Shown here: piece by piece, positions 1 to 8,798 of the stretch
Position numbering within the stretch: the first letter of the stretch is position 1
Layout: each line of letters begins with the position of its first letter
Translations under genes and position numbers: made by a program
Origin: a bacterium D16-50
GTDB lineage: Bacteria > Bacillota > Clostridia > Lachnospirales > Lachnospiraceae
Length of the DNA: 64,000 bases
Direction: 5' to 3'
Assembly (NCBI GenBank): GCA_003612485.1
Contig: RAZA01000004.1
Coordinates: forward strand, 62,001-126,000
The notes under the pieces: model-generated
The model's database searches: none
What the model was told of the DNA's origin: nothing
Seen by the model: the letters and a program-made list of their open reading frames with translations, nothing else

Positions 1-579
1 CTTGGACACAGTGACGCCTCCTATGGGACCGCCAAGGCGGCCATCGAGGCAGGAGCGTCCAGAGCCACCCATACCTTCAATGCCATGCGCCCCTTGTACC
101 ACCGCGAGACAGGGATTCTGGGAGCGGTGCTTACGGATGACAGGGTCTGCTGTGAGATGATCTGTGATTTCGTACATCTCGACGAGGCCGCCATGGATAT
201 CGTGTATCGGATGAAAGGCGCGGAAAATATAACCATCATCAGCGATTCAGGCTATATGACGGGCTTGGGGGACGGAGAATTCAAGGTAGGGGATTACGAG
301 CAGGTCAGGATCGTAAAAGACGGAGTCTGCCGTACTGAGGGAGGATGTATTGCCGGAAGCTGTGTCAGCATGCTGGCAGGCGCCAGAAACCTTCTTCGCA
401 TGGGAGTTCCTCTTTGGGAGGTATCCCTGATGGGCTCTCTGAATCCCGCCAAGGCTTTGGGCGTGGATCACTGGCTGGGCTCTCTGGAGGAGGGAAAGGC
501 AGCGGACATGATCGTGTGCGACAAAGAACTGAACATCAAGGCGGTGTTCGTGGACGGAAGACGGGTCGCTATATTGTAG
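1..579 (+). CDS. nagA: N-acetylglucosamine-6-phosphate deacetylase, C-terminal part
   Basis: NagA removes the acetyl group from N-acetylglucosamine-6-phosphate, giving glucosamine-6-phosphate and acetate in the cytoplasm. The reading frame is open from base 1, so the gene starts before the window and about half of it is missing. The visible part begins with the metal-site segment LGHSDASYGTAKAAIEAGAS, followed by THTFNAMRPLYHRETG, both characteristic of NagA amidohydrolases. Near the end is GKAADMIVCDKELNIKAVFV, the usual C-terminal strand region of the family. A ROK kinase follows after about 60 bases, which fits amino-sugar breakdown. Confidence 0.93.
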   Translation, partial: LGHSDASYGTAKAAIEAGASRATHTFNAMRPLYHRETGILGAVLTDDRVCCEMICDFVHLDEAAMDIVYRMKGAENITIISDSGYMTGLGDGEFKVGDYEQVRIVKDGVCRTEGGCIAGSCVSMLAGARNLLRMGVPLWEVSLMGSLNPAKALGVDHWLGSLEEGKAADMIVCDKELNIKAVFVDGRRVAIL

Positions 580-642
580 CGCAGCGGGTTTGTAGCGCTA
601 TGGGGCTTTGGCCCCGTGGACGGAACTGGAATAGGAGGCGGA

Positions 643-1554
643 ATGGTCTACAGAATCGGGGCGGACATCGGCGGAACCAGCGTGAAATTGGGCGTGGTGG
701 ACGAGGCATTTCATATTGTTGAGAGCATGAGGATACCTACGGGAGAGATATGCACCGCGGATGGAATCATCGGGGGCATTGTGGAAGCCTGCAGGGAGCT
801 TATGGTCAGATACGAGATAGCTTCGGTGGGGATCGGTTCAGCGGGGCTGGTAAATCCGAAGACTGGATATGTGCTTCGGGCGGGAAACCTTCCTTTTTTG
901 AACGAGCCTCTGGGCGTCAGGGTTGCCAAAGGGCTTCAGGTGCCGGTATTTTTGGACAACGACGCAAACTGCGCTTTGATCGGAGAGCATGCCGCCGGCG
1001 CCTGCGCAGGCTATGAGGACGCTCTGATTCTGACCATCGGCACCGGCATCGGAGGAGCGGTGATGATCGGCGGGCGCGTTTATAGGGGACACAATTATAA
1101 AGCGGCGGAATTCGGCCATTTCATCATCAATATGAAGGGGGAGGCCTGCAGCTGCGGCCTGCGGGGCTGCTTTGAACAATATGGCTCCGCTAGTGCATTG
1201 ATTGCCATGACAAAGAAATGCGTCAGGGCATTTCCCGGAAGTCTGCTGGCCCGAATGGCCCAAAACGGAATAGACGGCAGCACCGCGTTCGAGGCCGCAA
1301 AGGGCGGCTGCGCGGCAGCGGAGGAGATGCTGAAGGATTACGGGAAGGTTCTTGGAGTGGGAATCAACAGCTTGGTAAAGATTTTCCAGCCGCAGGTGGT
1401 GGCGCTTTCCGGCGGCGTGGCGGTACAGGGCGAATATTTATTGAACCTCATAAGGCCCAATCTGATAGACGATTCCGTTGTATGCACCACGAAGCTGGGG
1501 GGCGGAGGAGGACTCATCGGGGCAGCGCTGCTGGGCACGCCCTACGGTGAGTGA
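643..1554 (+). CDS. ROK family sugar kinase
   Basis: Probable cytoplasmic hexose or N-acetylhexosamine kinase of the ROK family. The N-terminus has the phosphate-binding motif GADIGGTSVKLG. The middle has LDNDANCALIGEHAAG and TIGTGIGGAVMIGG. The zinc-site signature EFGHFIIN is followed by CSCGLRGCFEQYGS. Length is 303 residues, normal for the family. ATG 643 is chosen because AGGAGG lies 4 bases before it; GTG 616 is an alternative that adds nine residues. It follows nagA directly and may phosphorylate GlcNAc, ManNAc or glucose; the sequence alone does not fix the substrate. Confidence 0.9.
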   Translation: MVYRIGADIGGTSVKLGVVDEAFHIVESMRIPTGEICTADGIIGGIVEACRELMVRYEIASVGIGSAGLVNPKTGYVLRAGNLPFLNEPLGVRVAKGLQVPVFLDNDANCALIGEHAAGACAGYEDALILTIGTGIGGAVMIGGRVYRGHNYKAAEFGHFIINMKGEACSCGLRGCFEQYGSASALIAMTKKCVRAFPGSLLARMAQNGIDGSTAFEAAKGGCAAAEEMLKDYGKVLGVGINSLVKIFQPQVVALSGGVAVQGEYLLNLIRPNLIDDSVVCTTKLGGGGGLIGAALLGTPYGE

Positions 1555-1672
1555 AGTGCCCTGCGCGGCATGGACCGGGCGGGGATCGGCAAGGGATTGA
1601 AACTTTTAAGACTGTGTCAACACCGGAGCGTAGGAGTTCCGGAACCGATATGAATGTGACAAGGCACAGGGG

Positions 1673-1685
1673 CGGCATTATGCCG
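1673..1685 (+). other. Short hairpin touching the Shine-Dalgarno sequence
   Basis: CGGCA-TTA-TGCCG forms a 5-bp stem whose last base is also the first base of GAGGAGG at 1685-1691. The following gene starts at 1701. It is one of several such hairpins in this window (see findings). A role in translation control is inference. Confidence 0.4.
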
Positions 1686-1700
1686 AGGAGGTAGAATGAC

Positions 1701-3095
1701 ATGAGCGTGCGAACACAGAGCAATGGCATCAAATGGGAAGAGCTTTCCACATATCTGAGCGCAGACGTAGTGGTCTGCGGAGGGGGATCCGCAGGAGTCT
1801 TTGCTGCGGTTGCGGCGGCAAGGGAAGGGGCGAAGGTACTGCTGGTGGAAAGCCAGGGAGGTTTGGGCGGAACTGCGGTAAACGGCCTGGTAATACCCTA
1901 TATGACCGTGCGCATTCCCGGAGAGCCCAGATGTTCTTATCTCCACAAGGAGCTTGACAAGAGGGTGGAGGAATACCACAAGGAAAAATATGTGGTGAAT
2001 TCCTGCGATCCCATGGTCTTTGGAATCATATTGGAGCAGATGTGTACGGAAAGCAAGGTGCAGCTGCTGTTCCACTCCACCGTCTGCGGCGCGCAGGTTC
2101 AGGAGGGACGTATCAGCGCCATAGCGGTGGCCTGCAAGGACGGCATCCGAAAAATAGAGGGCAAGATGTTCATCGATTGTACCGGAGACGCCTCGCTGGC
2201 AGTTCTGGCGGGGGCCGGATACGAGCAGGGGCATCCCAAAACCGGCGTGAACCAGCCCATGTCCCTGCGTTACATGGTGGACGGGGTGGACATGGAGGCG
2301 TTCAAGGACTTTTTGGACACCTACAACGATCCCGCCAGCGCCACCTCCGGCAGGAACGGCGGAAACATGTACGCCGCCGTGTGGAACAAGACGGAAGGCG
2401 CTTTAAAGCCGCTGTTTCGGGAGGCTATTGCCAACGGGGATCTGACGGAGCAGGATATGGCATACTGGCAGATGTTTACCACACCGGGCAGGGAGAACGG
2501 TATTGCATTCAACAATCCGGAGTTCTTTGACCTGACGGACGCTTGTGATCCGCTGCAGCTCACCGAGGTTCAGGTCAGGGGCAAGGCGTTCATTCTGCGC
2601 CAGCTGAATTTTTACAAGAAATATTTCAAGGGCTTTGACAATGCGTATATTTCCAATATAGCGCCCATGGTGGGAATCCGTGAGAGCCGTCGGATTCATG
2701 CGAAATATGATCTGACGGGCATGGATCTGCTGGGCCAGAAGAAGTTTTCCGGCTGTATCAGCCAGTGCAACTATCCTGTGGACGTCCACGGAGGGGCGGA
2801 TCTGTTTCAGGACGATCTGCCGGAGGGAGATCCCGAGAAACCTTGGTACGAGATTCCCTATGACTGTCTCGTCTCCGCAGATCTGGACAATCTGCTGGCG
2901 GCCGGACGCTGCATAGGCGCGGATTTCATTGCCCAGTCCTCCATCCGCATCCAGATCTGCTGCCACAGCATGGGCGAGGCGGCGGGAATTGCAGCCGCTA
3001 TGTGTCTGGACAAAAAACTGCAGCCGGGCCAGCTGACCGGAGAAGAGGTGTCCGGGCGCATGAAGGAGCGGGGGGCCGAGTTCGTTCAGGAGTAG
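1701..3095 (+). CDS. FAD-dependent oxidoreductase
   Basis: Flavoprotein of the FAD-dependent oxidoreductase family seen in sugar and secondary-metabolite clusters (PF12831 type). The N-terminal dinucleotide-binding fold is clear: ADVVVCGGGSAGVFAAVAAA, followed by the acidic end of strand 2 in KVLLVESQGGLGG. A second FAD contact appears as FIDCTGDASLAVLAGAGYE, and the C-terminal part has LLAAGRCIGADFIAQSS with GEAAGIAAAMC. Length is 464 residues. GAGGAGG lies 9 bases before the ATG, and a small hairpin abuts it. The electron donor and substrate cannot be told; oxidation of a sugar or polyol is a guess from the neighbours. Confidence 0.82.
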   Translation: MSVRTQSNGIKWEELSTYLSADVVVCGGGSAGVFAAVAAAREGAKVLLVESQGGLGGTAVNGLVIPYMTVRIPGEPRCSYLHKELDKRVEEYHKEKYVVNSCDPMVFGIILEQMCTESKVQLLFHSTVCGAQVQEGRISAIAVACKDGIRKIEGKMFIDCTGDASLAVLAGAGYEQGHPKTGVNQPMSLRYMVDGVDMEAFKDFLDTYNDPASATSGRNGGNMYAAVWNKTEGALKPLFREAIANGDLTEQDMAYWQMFTTPGRENGIAFNNPEFFDLTDACDPLQLTEVQVRGKAFILRQLNFYKKYFKGFDNAYISNIAPMVGIRESRRIHAKYDLTGMDLLGQKKFSGCISQCNYPVDVHGGADLFQDDLPEGDPEKPWYEIPYDCLVSADLDNLLAAGRCIGADFIAQSSIRIQICCHSMGEAAGIAAAMCLDKKLQPGQLTGEEVSGRMKERGAEFVQE

Positions 3096-3554
3096 GCAAG
3101 GGGCCGTATAACGGCGTTTCCTTATAGGAGGCTTTGCCGGGGTCTGTCCGCAGGCTCCGGCGGAGGCTTCCCGTATCAGGCCTTTGCTGAAATCCGGGTA
3201 TTGGCTCATAGGCAATAATTTGCAAATATAAAGAACCAAAAATGACAATTATTATGTTGAATTTTCACATTGAAATTCTGAAAAAAGAGAGTATTATATA
3301 CAATATACCTACCAAATCGCAACTGCTCACTGCAACCCGTTGTCAAAATGCTTTATATAATGCATTTTTCCCACAATTAATTAGATGAAAAGTCTATATT
3401 CATCAAGCCGCTCTGTTGATATTGTTGATAAGGGCAGAGATGTGTTAAAGTCATCTTAAAAGGGATACTAATATCTCGGGAGGGCAGTGTCTCACCATGA
3501 AATGATCATGACATAGTGTTGTGTTCATATAAAAATCAACAAGGAGGATCTAGT
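3096..3554. promoter_or_regulatory. AT-rich intergenic region before the ABC importer
   Basis: This gap of about 460 bases holds no convincing gene. Its second half is far more AT-rich than the flanking genes, including TATAAT at 3356-3361 and two TTGATA hexamers near 3416 and 3425. None of these makes a standard pair with a 16-18 base spacer. It is probably the promoter and control region of the importer operon, but I could not assign the start point or an operator. Confidence 0.4.
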
Positions 3555-5234
3555 ATGAAAAAAGCAATTGCAATGTTACTGACGGCAGCAATGAGCGTGA
3601 CTTTGCTGGCTGGCTGCGGCGGAGACGATGGCAGCTCCACCCCTAGTTCCGGCGGCGCCCCTACCGGCGCGCAGGACAGCAAAGAAAGCACCCCGGCAGA
3701 CGACGGTCAGGGGGGGAATAAAACTCTCGCTGATTATGAGAAGGAGACCAATCTGAGAGTTTTCGTCATCAACTCAGGCATCACGGACGAGGAGTTTAAT
3801 AATCAGGACATCGCCAAGCTCATCGGAGAAAAGACGGGCTACAATGTCAGCTACGTACAGGCTCCTGCGGCAGACCCTCAGGCGAAGAACAATATCTTCA
3901 TGCTGAAGGAGGACTATCAGATAGTCAACGTGACCAAGGACGAGTTCTACGTGCTGATGATGCAGGGCGCTCTGGCTCCTATTACCGAGTATGTGGAGGC
4001 TTCTACCAACCTCAAGGGCGCCATGACCGATCTGGTATGGGACAGCGCAAGGGGATCGGACGGCGAGATCTACGGCATCCCTTACTGCCAGCCTAAGAAC
4101 GTTACGGCCAACGGTCTTGCTTATCGTGTGGACTGGCTCAACGATTACAATGCGGAGAATCCGGACGCCCAGATTCCCGTTCCCTCGGAGGAGAACGGAT
4201 ATTCCATGTGTATCTCCGATTTCCAGAAGATGCTGGAATACTTCAAGGGTAAGGTTGCCAGCGGCGGCTATCCCATGGCCGTGAGAAATACTTCCGCTCT
4301 GATCAATCCGATTCTGGCGGCCTTCGATGTTTATCAGGAATGGGTGGATATCGACGGAAAGCTGACCTATTTTGTGGAGCAGCCCGGATTTGAAGAGTAC
4401 GGAAAGTTTATCGACAATCTGTACGATACGGACCTTCTGTACTATGCAAAGACCCCTCAGGATACCAACGACATTACCATGATGCAGGATGGAAGAGCAG
4501 GCGTATGCCTTGCCAACCACTGGGAGGCTCTGAACATCGAGAAGGTGTCCGCACCGGAGGGCGCAGATATAAACGCTTACACGGATGACAACTTCGGTTA
4601 TATGGCTGCTTTGGTGCCTGACGAGTATAAGGGCGATGCCAGCGCGGTAAGAGTTTTCAGCAGCCAGTATGTAGACCAGTACGGCGTGATTCCCGTACAC
4701 AACACGGCCCAGCAGGTTGCCGGCGCAGTGGATTTCGTAGACAAGAAGCTGGACAAGGATCTGTTTCTGGAGCTGAGCATCGGTGTTGAAGGCGACACCT
4801 TCGAGATCAGGGACGGCGAGTATTATCCCATTCTTGGAGCTGAGCATTTCGACAAGATGACTTATGCGGACAAGTTCTTAAACGGCACCATCATGGAGGA
4901 TTATTCCAAGTATTGGCTGGCCAGAGCCAGAAAGTCTCAGGCTCAGGAGAAGATCTTCTTCACCATCAACTACAATATTGACAATACGGGCATCAAGAGC
5001 CCCGTCACCATGATGCCTCCCAATGATGTGTATAATGAGTACTGGAGCAAGGTGAATTCCGAGCTGAACGCTACGCTTATCCTGAATCTGTTCGATAAGG
5101 CCACTACCTACGATCAGAGCGCGGTCATTGCCACATGGGAGAGATTCAACGGGCCGGATGTAGCGGAGGCTGTCAACGAGTGGTATGCTACATGGTCCAG
5201 CAAGGATGATTTCAATACGGTTAAGCCCCGGTAA
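3555..5234 (+). CDS. ABC transporter extracellular solute-binding lipoprotein
   Basis: Substrate-binding lipoprotein of a carbohydrate ABC importer. The signal peptide starts MKKAIAMLLTAAMSVTLLAG and is followed by the lipobox cysteine (LLAGC), so the mature protein is lipid-anchored outside the membrane. A Ser/Thr/Gly-rich linker precedes the binding domain. Length is 559 residues, typical of the large binding proteins paired with LplB/YtcP-type permeases. The start at 3555 has AAGGAGGA 6 bases upstream; an upstream in-frame start at 3516 would spoil the signal peptide. Two permease genes follow. No ATPase gene is in the locus, so a shared housekeeping ATPase (MsmK type) is likely. The sugar is unknown. 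Confidence 0.92.
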   Translation: MKKAIAMLLTAAMSVTLLAGCGGDDGSSTPSSGGAPTGAQDSKESTPADDGQGGNKTLADYEKETNLRVFVINSGITDEEFNNQDIAKLIGEKTGYNVSYVQAPAADPQAKNNIFMLKEDYQIVNVTKDEFYVLMMQGALAPITEYVEASTNLKGAMTDLVWDSARGSDGEIYGIPYCQPKNVTANGLAYRVDWLNDYNAENPDAQIPVPSEENGYSMCISDFQKMLEYFKGKVASGGYPMAVRNTSALINPILAAFDVYQEWVDIDGKLTYFVEQPGFEEYGKFIDNLYDTDLLYYAKTPQDTNDITMMQDGRAGVCLANHWEALNIEKVSAPEGADINAYTDDNFGYMAALVPDEYKGDASAVRVFSSQYVDQYGVIPVHNTAQQVAGAVDFVDKKLDKDLFLELSIGVEGDTFEIRDGEYYPILGAEHFDKMTYADKFLNGTIMEDYSKYWLARARKSQAQEKIFFTINYNIDNTGIKSPVTMMPPNDVYNEYWSKVNSELNATLILNLFDKATTYDQSAVIATWERFNGPDVAEAVNEWYATWSSKDDFNTVKPR

Positions 5235-5269
5235 GGCGATTTAGTCAATTAAAAACTTGCGAATGAATG

Positions 5270-5314
5270 CCCTTCAAGTCCTCTCGTATCTGATGATTTG
5301 GAGGGTGTTCTTTT
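5270..5314 (+). terminator. Intercistronic hairpin after the binding-protein gene
   Basis: An 11-bp stem with two G-U pairs (5270-5280 with 5295-5305) and a 14-base loop is followed by TGTTCTTTT. It lies between the binding-protein gene and the first permease. Such structures often act as partial terminators or mRNA stabilisers that let the binding protein be made in excess. That role is inferred from position and structure. Confidence 0.5.
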
Positions 5315-5353
5315 AAGAGGGATCCAATGCGGCATATGAAAGGAGGCAGGACT

Positions 5354-6319
5354 TTGAAGAAACAAAAGTCGGATGTTGTGATCAAGCCCAGCTTTGGCAA
5401 GCAGATGAAGCAGTACGGTAATTTGTTCTTGTTTTACATTCCTGCGATCGTTTTGGTCGTCATATTCAGCTACATTCCCATGGCGGGAATCATAATGGCT
5501 TTCAAGAAGAATCCAAACCTGCTTGGAAGCAGCAGCGCGATTCAGGGCATTCTGGACGCAGACTGGATCGGGTTCAAGAATTTCGAGAAGATTTTCACGG
5601 ATCCTGATATTATCTCGGCTCTGAGAAACACCCTTATCATCAGTATGCAGAAAATCGTAATCCTGTTTCCCATTCCCATCGTCATGGCCATCTGCATCAA
5701 TGAGATGCGGGGCAAGATTGTAAAAAAATCCCTGCAGGCGGTGATGTATATCCCCCATTTCCTGTCATGGATTACGGTAAGCGGTATTTTCATCACTCTG
5801 TTGAGCTACGACACCGGTATCGTGAACAATCTGATGCAGTTTTTCGGATTTGACAGAATTCCTTTTGTGACCAGCAACGACACCTTCCGGGGAGTGCTGG
5901 TGGTATCGGCGGCATGGGCGTATTTAGGCTGGAACACCATCGTCTATGTGTCGGCTATCACGGCTCTGGACCGAGATCTTATAGAGGCGGCAAAGATCGA
6001 CGGCGCATCCAAATGGCAGCAGATCATTCATGTGACCCTTCCGGGCATTTTGCCCACCATAGCGGTGATGTTCATTTTGAGAATCGGCGGCATCATGGAT
6101 GCCGGATACGATCAGGTTCTGGCCATGTATTCACCCTATATCAAGGAATCGGGAGACATTTTAGGCACCTATACCTTCCGGCTGGTGAAGGAGGCGGGCC
6201 TGCTGCCCCAGTATGCCCTGAGTACTGCGGTGGGATTGTTCAATTCAGTGGTGGGACTGGTTTTGGTACTGAGCGGCAACTTTATTTCCAGAAGGCTGTT
6301 CAAGCGCGGATTGTGGTAG
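5354..6319 (+). CDS. ABC transporter permease, LplB type
   Basis: First membrane subunit of the sugar importer. About six hydrophobic segments are visible, the first in LFLFYIPAIVLVVIFSYIPM. The ATPase-contact EAA loop reads LIEAAKIDGASKWQQIIHVT. Length is 321 residues from TTG 5354, as expected for LplB/polysaccharide-type permeases. TTG 5354 is preferred because AGGAGG at 5341-5346 is 7 bases upstream; ATG 5327 has no such site and overlaps it. It is followed after 13 bases by the second permease. Confidence 0.9.
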   Translation: MKKQKSDVVIKPSFGKQMKQYGNLFLFYIPAIVLVVIFSYIPMAGIIMAFKKNPNLLGSSSAIQGILDADWIGFKNFEKIFTDPDIISALRNTLIISMQKIVILFPIPIVMAICINEMRGKIVKKSLQAVMYIPHFLSWITVSGIFITLLSYDTGIVNNLMQFFGFDRIPFVTSNDTFRGVLVVSAAWAYLGWNTIVYVSAITALDRDLIEAAKIDGASKWQQIIHVTLPGILPTIAVMFILRIGGIMDAGYDQVLAMYSPYIKESGDILGTYTFRLVKEAGLLPQYALSTAVGLFNSVVGLVLVLSGNFISRRLFKRGLW

Positions 6320-6332
6320 GAGGGAGGAAACT

Positions 6333-7556
6333 ATGGCGAAGAAGATAAGCGCTCCTTTGACGAAAGAGGAGAAGAGAAAAAATATAGTGAGAAGAATACT
6401 CCTGCTATGCCTGCTGGTTATTATGGCGCTCTTGTTCGTGGAGCTGGTGGACAATAAATATACTGTAGAGTATCACAATATATTTGACATAGTCATTGCC
6501 CTGCTGGGGGTGGTAATGATAGCCGAGGCGGTTCCCCGTATCTGCAGACATGCCGCAGTGGAGGGATTTTCGGATTATCTGAAGCATAACAAAGCGGAAT
6601 TCCTTTGGCTTATAGTGTTCCCTATTATTTTGGTATGTTCCTTTTTGGCGCCGGGAATGGCCGGATGGCGCTGGCTTGTAGCATTGAAAATGCCCAATGT
6701 TTTCGGGCGGTATAATGACGAGAATGTATTTCAGATCATAGTGAAGATTGCGGCGGTTCTGCTGATCCTGATCTTTGTGATTCCCTTCTTCAATCTGGTG
6801 GCGGTGGCCATCTCCAAGCCGGGTCAGATCGTAAATCTCCTGCCGAAGAACATTGACTGGGAGGGCTTCAAATACGCTGTCACGGATATGCAGTTTCTCC
6901 GCTCCTTCAAGAATTCCATTTTCCTGACGGTGGTGGGAACCATAGGCTCGGTGGTGGTGGTATCCTTGGCGGCCTATCCCTTGTCCAAGCCCCAGATGCC
7001 CCTGAAGAGAACGGTTATGATTTTCTTCATGATTGTCATGTATTTCGGCGGCGGTCTGGCCCCTATGATCATTTTGATGGATACTCTGGGACTGATGGAT
7101 ACCATATGGGCGCTGATCATTCCCGGCTGGATGTCGGTTTACAATATGCTGTTGATGAAGGGCTTCTATGAAAGCCTTCCCCCTCAGCTGGAGGAGGCGG
7201 CAAAGATCGACGGCGCCTCCAATATGTATGTGTTCCGCAAGATCATCATCCCTCTGTCCAAGCCCATGGTGGCCACCATAGCCTTCTTTCAGGTGGTGGG
7301 GTACTGGAACAGTTATGGCCCTGCGCTGTACTATATCAGCACCAGAAAGGATCTCTATCCGGTGCCTAACTATATCAGGAACTTTATGAGCATCTCGCCC
7401 CAGTCTATGACGGATATGAATCCCACGCTGATGTTCTACTGGAACAATGTGGAGAAGAGCTATCTGCTGCTGTCCATCATACCCATCATGTGTCTGTACC
7501 CCTTCGTGTTCAGGTTTATCAAGGGCGGTATGGCCACGGGCGCGGTGAAGGGATAA
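6333..7556 (+). CDS. ABC transporter permease, YtcP/LplC type, with N-terminal extension
   Basis: Second membrane subunit of the sugar importer. The C-terminal 280 residues look like an ordinary carbohydrate permease, with the EAA loop QLEEAAKIDGASNMYVFRKI and the end segment YPFVFRFIKGGMATGAVKG. At 407 residues it is roughly 110 longer than the usual 290-300. The extra N-terminus holds about three hydrophobic segments (near residues 24-42, 50-66 and 88-106) before the normal first helix near 135-155. AGGAGGGAGG precedes the ATG. The extension could be a family variant in this lineage; its function is not apparent. Confidence 0.88.
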   Translation: MAKKISAPLTKEEKRKNIVRRILLLCLLVIMALLFVELVDNKYTVEYHNIFDIVIALLGVVMIAEAVPRICRHAAVEGFSDYLKHNKAEFLWLIVFPIILVCSFLAPGMAGWRWLVALKMPNVFGRYNDENVFQIIVKIAAVLLILIFVIPFFNLVAVAISKPGQIVNLLPKNIDWEGFKYAVTDMQFLRSFKNSIFLTVVGTIGSVVVVSLAAYPLSKPQMPLKRTVMIFFMIVMYFGGGLAPMIILMDTLGLMDTIWALIIPGWMSVYNMLLMKGFYESLPPQLEEAAKIDGASNMYVFRKIIIPLSKPMVATIAFFQVVGYWNSYGPALYYISTRKDLYPVPNYIRNFMSISPQSMTDMNPTLMFYWNNVEKSYLLLSIIPIMCLYPFVFRFIKGGMATGAVKG

Positions 7557-7636
7557 AGAGCGAGAGGCGGCAATCAAGTACTGCAAAACAGATAATGTAG
7601 CAACATGACAATAGAAGGAAAGGAGAGCAGAAGGAA

Positions 7637-8707
7637 ATGGAAAAAATGAAGGTTGCGGTCATAGGCTGCGGAACCATTGCCAACAGTCAGCATATTCCGG
7701 CCTATATGAAGAATGAAGAGGTGGAGATCAAGTATTTTTGTGATATTCTGCCGGAGAGAGCCGAGGCTGCAGTGGAGAAGTACGGCTGCGGCAAGGCTGT
7801 GGTGGACTACAAGGAGATATTGGCAGACCCGGAGGTGGAGGCGCTGTCCGTGTGTACGCCCAATCTGATGCATTCCGTCATTACCATCGATGCTTTGAAG
7901 GCAGGGAAGAACGTGCTCTGCGAGAAACCTGCCGCAAGGATCTACGAGGAGGCGCTGGCCATGCAGAAGGCCCAGCATGAGACGGGCAAGGTGCTGAACA
8001 TCGGCGTTGTGAACCGGTTCAACGACAAGGTGAATCTGATCCGCAAATATATACAGGAGGGGCGTCTTGGGGAGGTCTATCATGTGTATCTGAGCTTCCG
8101 CTGCCATAGGAGCATTCCGGGACTGGGCGGAGCCTTTACCACCAAGGCCATTGCAGGGGGCGGCGTGCTCATCGACTGGGGCGTGCATTATCTGGATCTG
8201 GTGATGTACTGTTTGAACGATCCCAAGCCCCTTACGGTTTCCGGGGAAGTTTTCAGCAAGCTGGGCAGGGACATTGAAGGGTACGCCTATAGGGGAATGT
8301 GGGCAGGCCCTCCCGTGAACGACGGCGTCTATGATGTGGACGATTCCGTGGCGGCGCTGGTTCGCACCGACGGTCCCGTGTTTACCGTAAACGGCGCGTG
8401 GGCCCAGAATATCGAAGAAGATGAGTGCTTTGTAGATTTCATGGGGGACAAGGGCGGAATCCGCCTGATGTACGGCGGAGATTTCACGCTGTATACGGTG
8501 GAGAACGGCGCGTTTGTGAAGTATGTCCCGGAGGTGCCGGAGCACAAGAGCACCAATATGTTTGAGAATGAGATCGATTCCTTCATCAAATGCATCCGCA
8601 CCGGGGAAAAGCTTCCCTCCCATATCGACACGGCGGTGAAGACCTCCCAGATCATGCAGGCAATCTATGATTCTGCACAGCAGCATCGGGAGATCGCGCT
8701 GGGCTGA
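7637..8707 (+). CDS. Gfo/Idh/MocA family oxidoreductase
   Basis: NAD(P)-dependent sugar or inositol dehydrogenase-like protein of 356 residues. The Rossmann motif is VAVIGCGTIANSQHIPAY. The family signature with the catalytic lysine is GKNVLCEKPAAR, and the C-terminal domain has GGGVLIDWGVHYLDLVMY with the expected Asp and His. The start at 7637 has GGAGAGCAGAAGG just upstream; ATG 7646 is an alternative. It sits behind the importer and probably acts on the imported sugar or a derivative. Confidence 0.9.
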   Translation: MEKMKVAVIGCGTIANSQHIPAYMKNEEVEIKYFCDILPERAEAAVEKYGCGKAVVDYKEILADPEVEALSVCTPNLMHSVITIDALKAGKNVLCEKPAARIYEEALAMQKAQHETGKVLNIGVVNRFNDKVNLIRKYIQEGRLGEVYHVYLSFRCHRSIPGLGGAFTTKAIAGGGVLIDWGVHYLDLVMYCLNDPKPLTVSGEVFSKLGRDIEGYAYRGMWAGPPVNDGVYDVDDSVAALVRTDGPVFTVNGAWAQNIEEDECFVDFMGDKGGIRLMYGGDFTLYTVENGAFVKYVPEVPEHKSTNMFENEIDSFIKCIRTGEKLPSHIDTAVKTSQIMQAIYDSAQQHREIALG

Positions 8708-8767
8708 CGCTTGAAACGGCCGGTTTGTTTCCGGGCGATAACGGAATTTAAGAAAAAAGAGACGGAT

Positions 8768-8791
8768 GCCCGTTTCAGGCGGGCGGAAAGG
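8768..8791 (+). other. Short hairpin touching a GGAAAGG ribosome binding site
   Basis: GCCCG (8768-8772) pairs with CGGGC (8780-8784), and the next seven bases, GGAAAGG, are the ribosome binding site for the gene at 8799. The same hairpin plus GGAAAGG layout recurs at 12788 and 63503. Confidence 0.4.
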
Positions 8792-8798
8792 TATAATT

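Noticed and set aside
3340-3361. TTGTCA and TATAAT as a promoter for the importer
   Set aside because: Only 10 bases lie between the hexamers, too short for a normal promoter.
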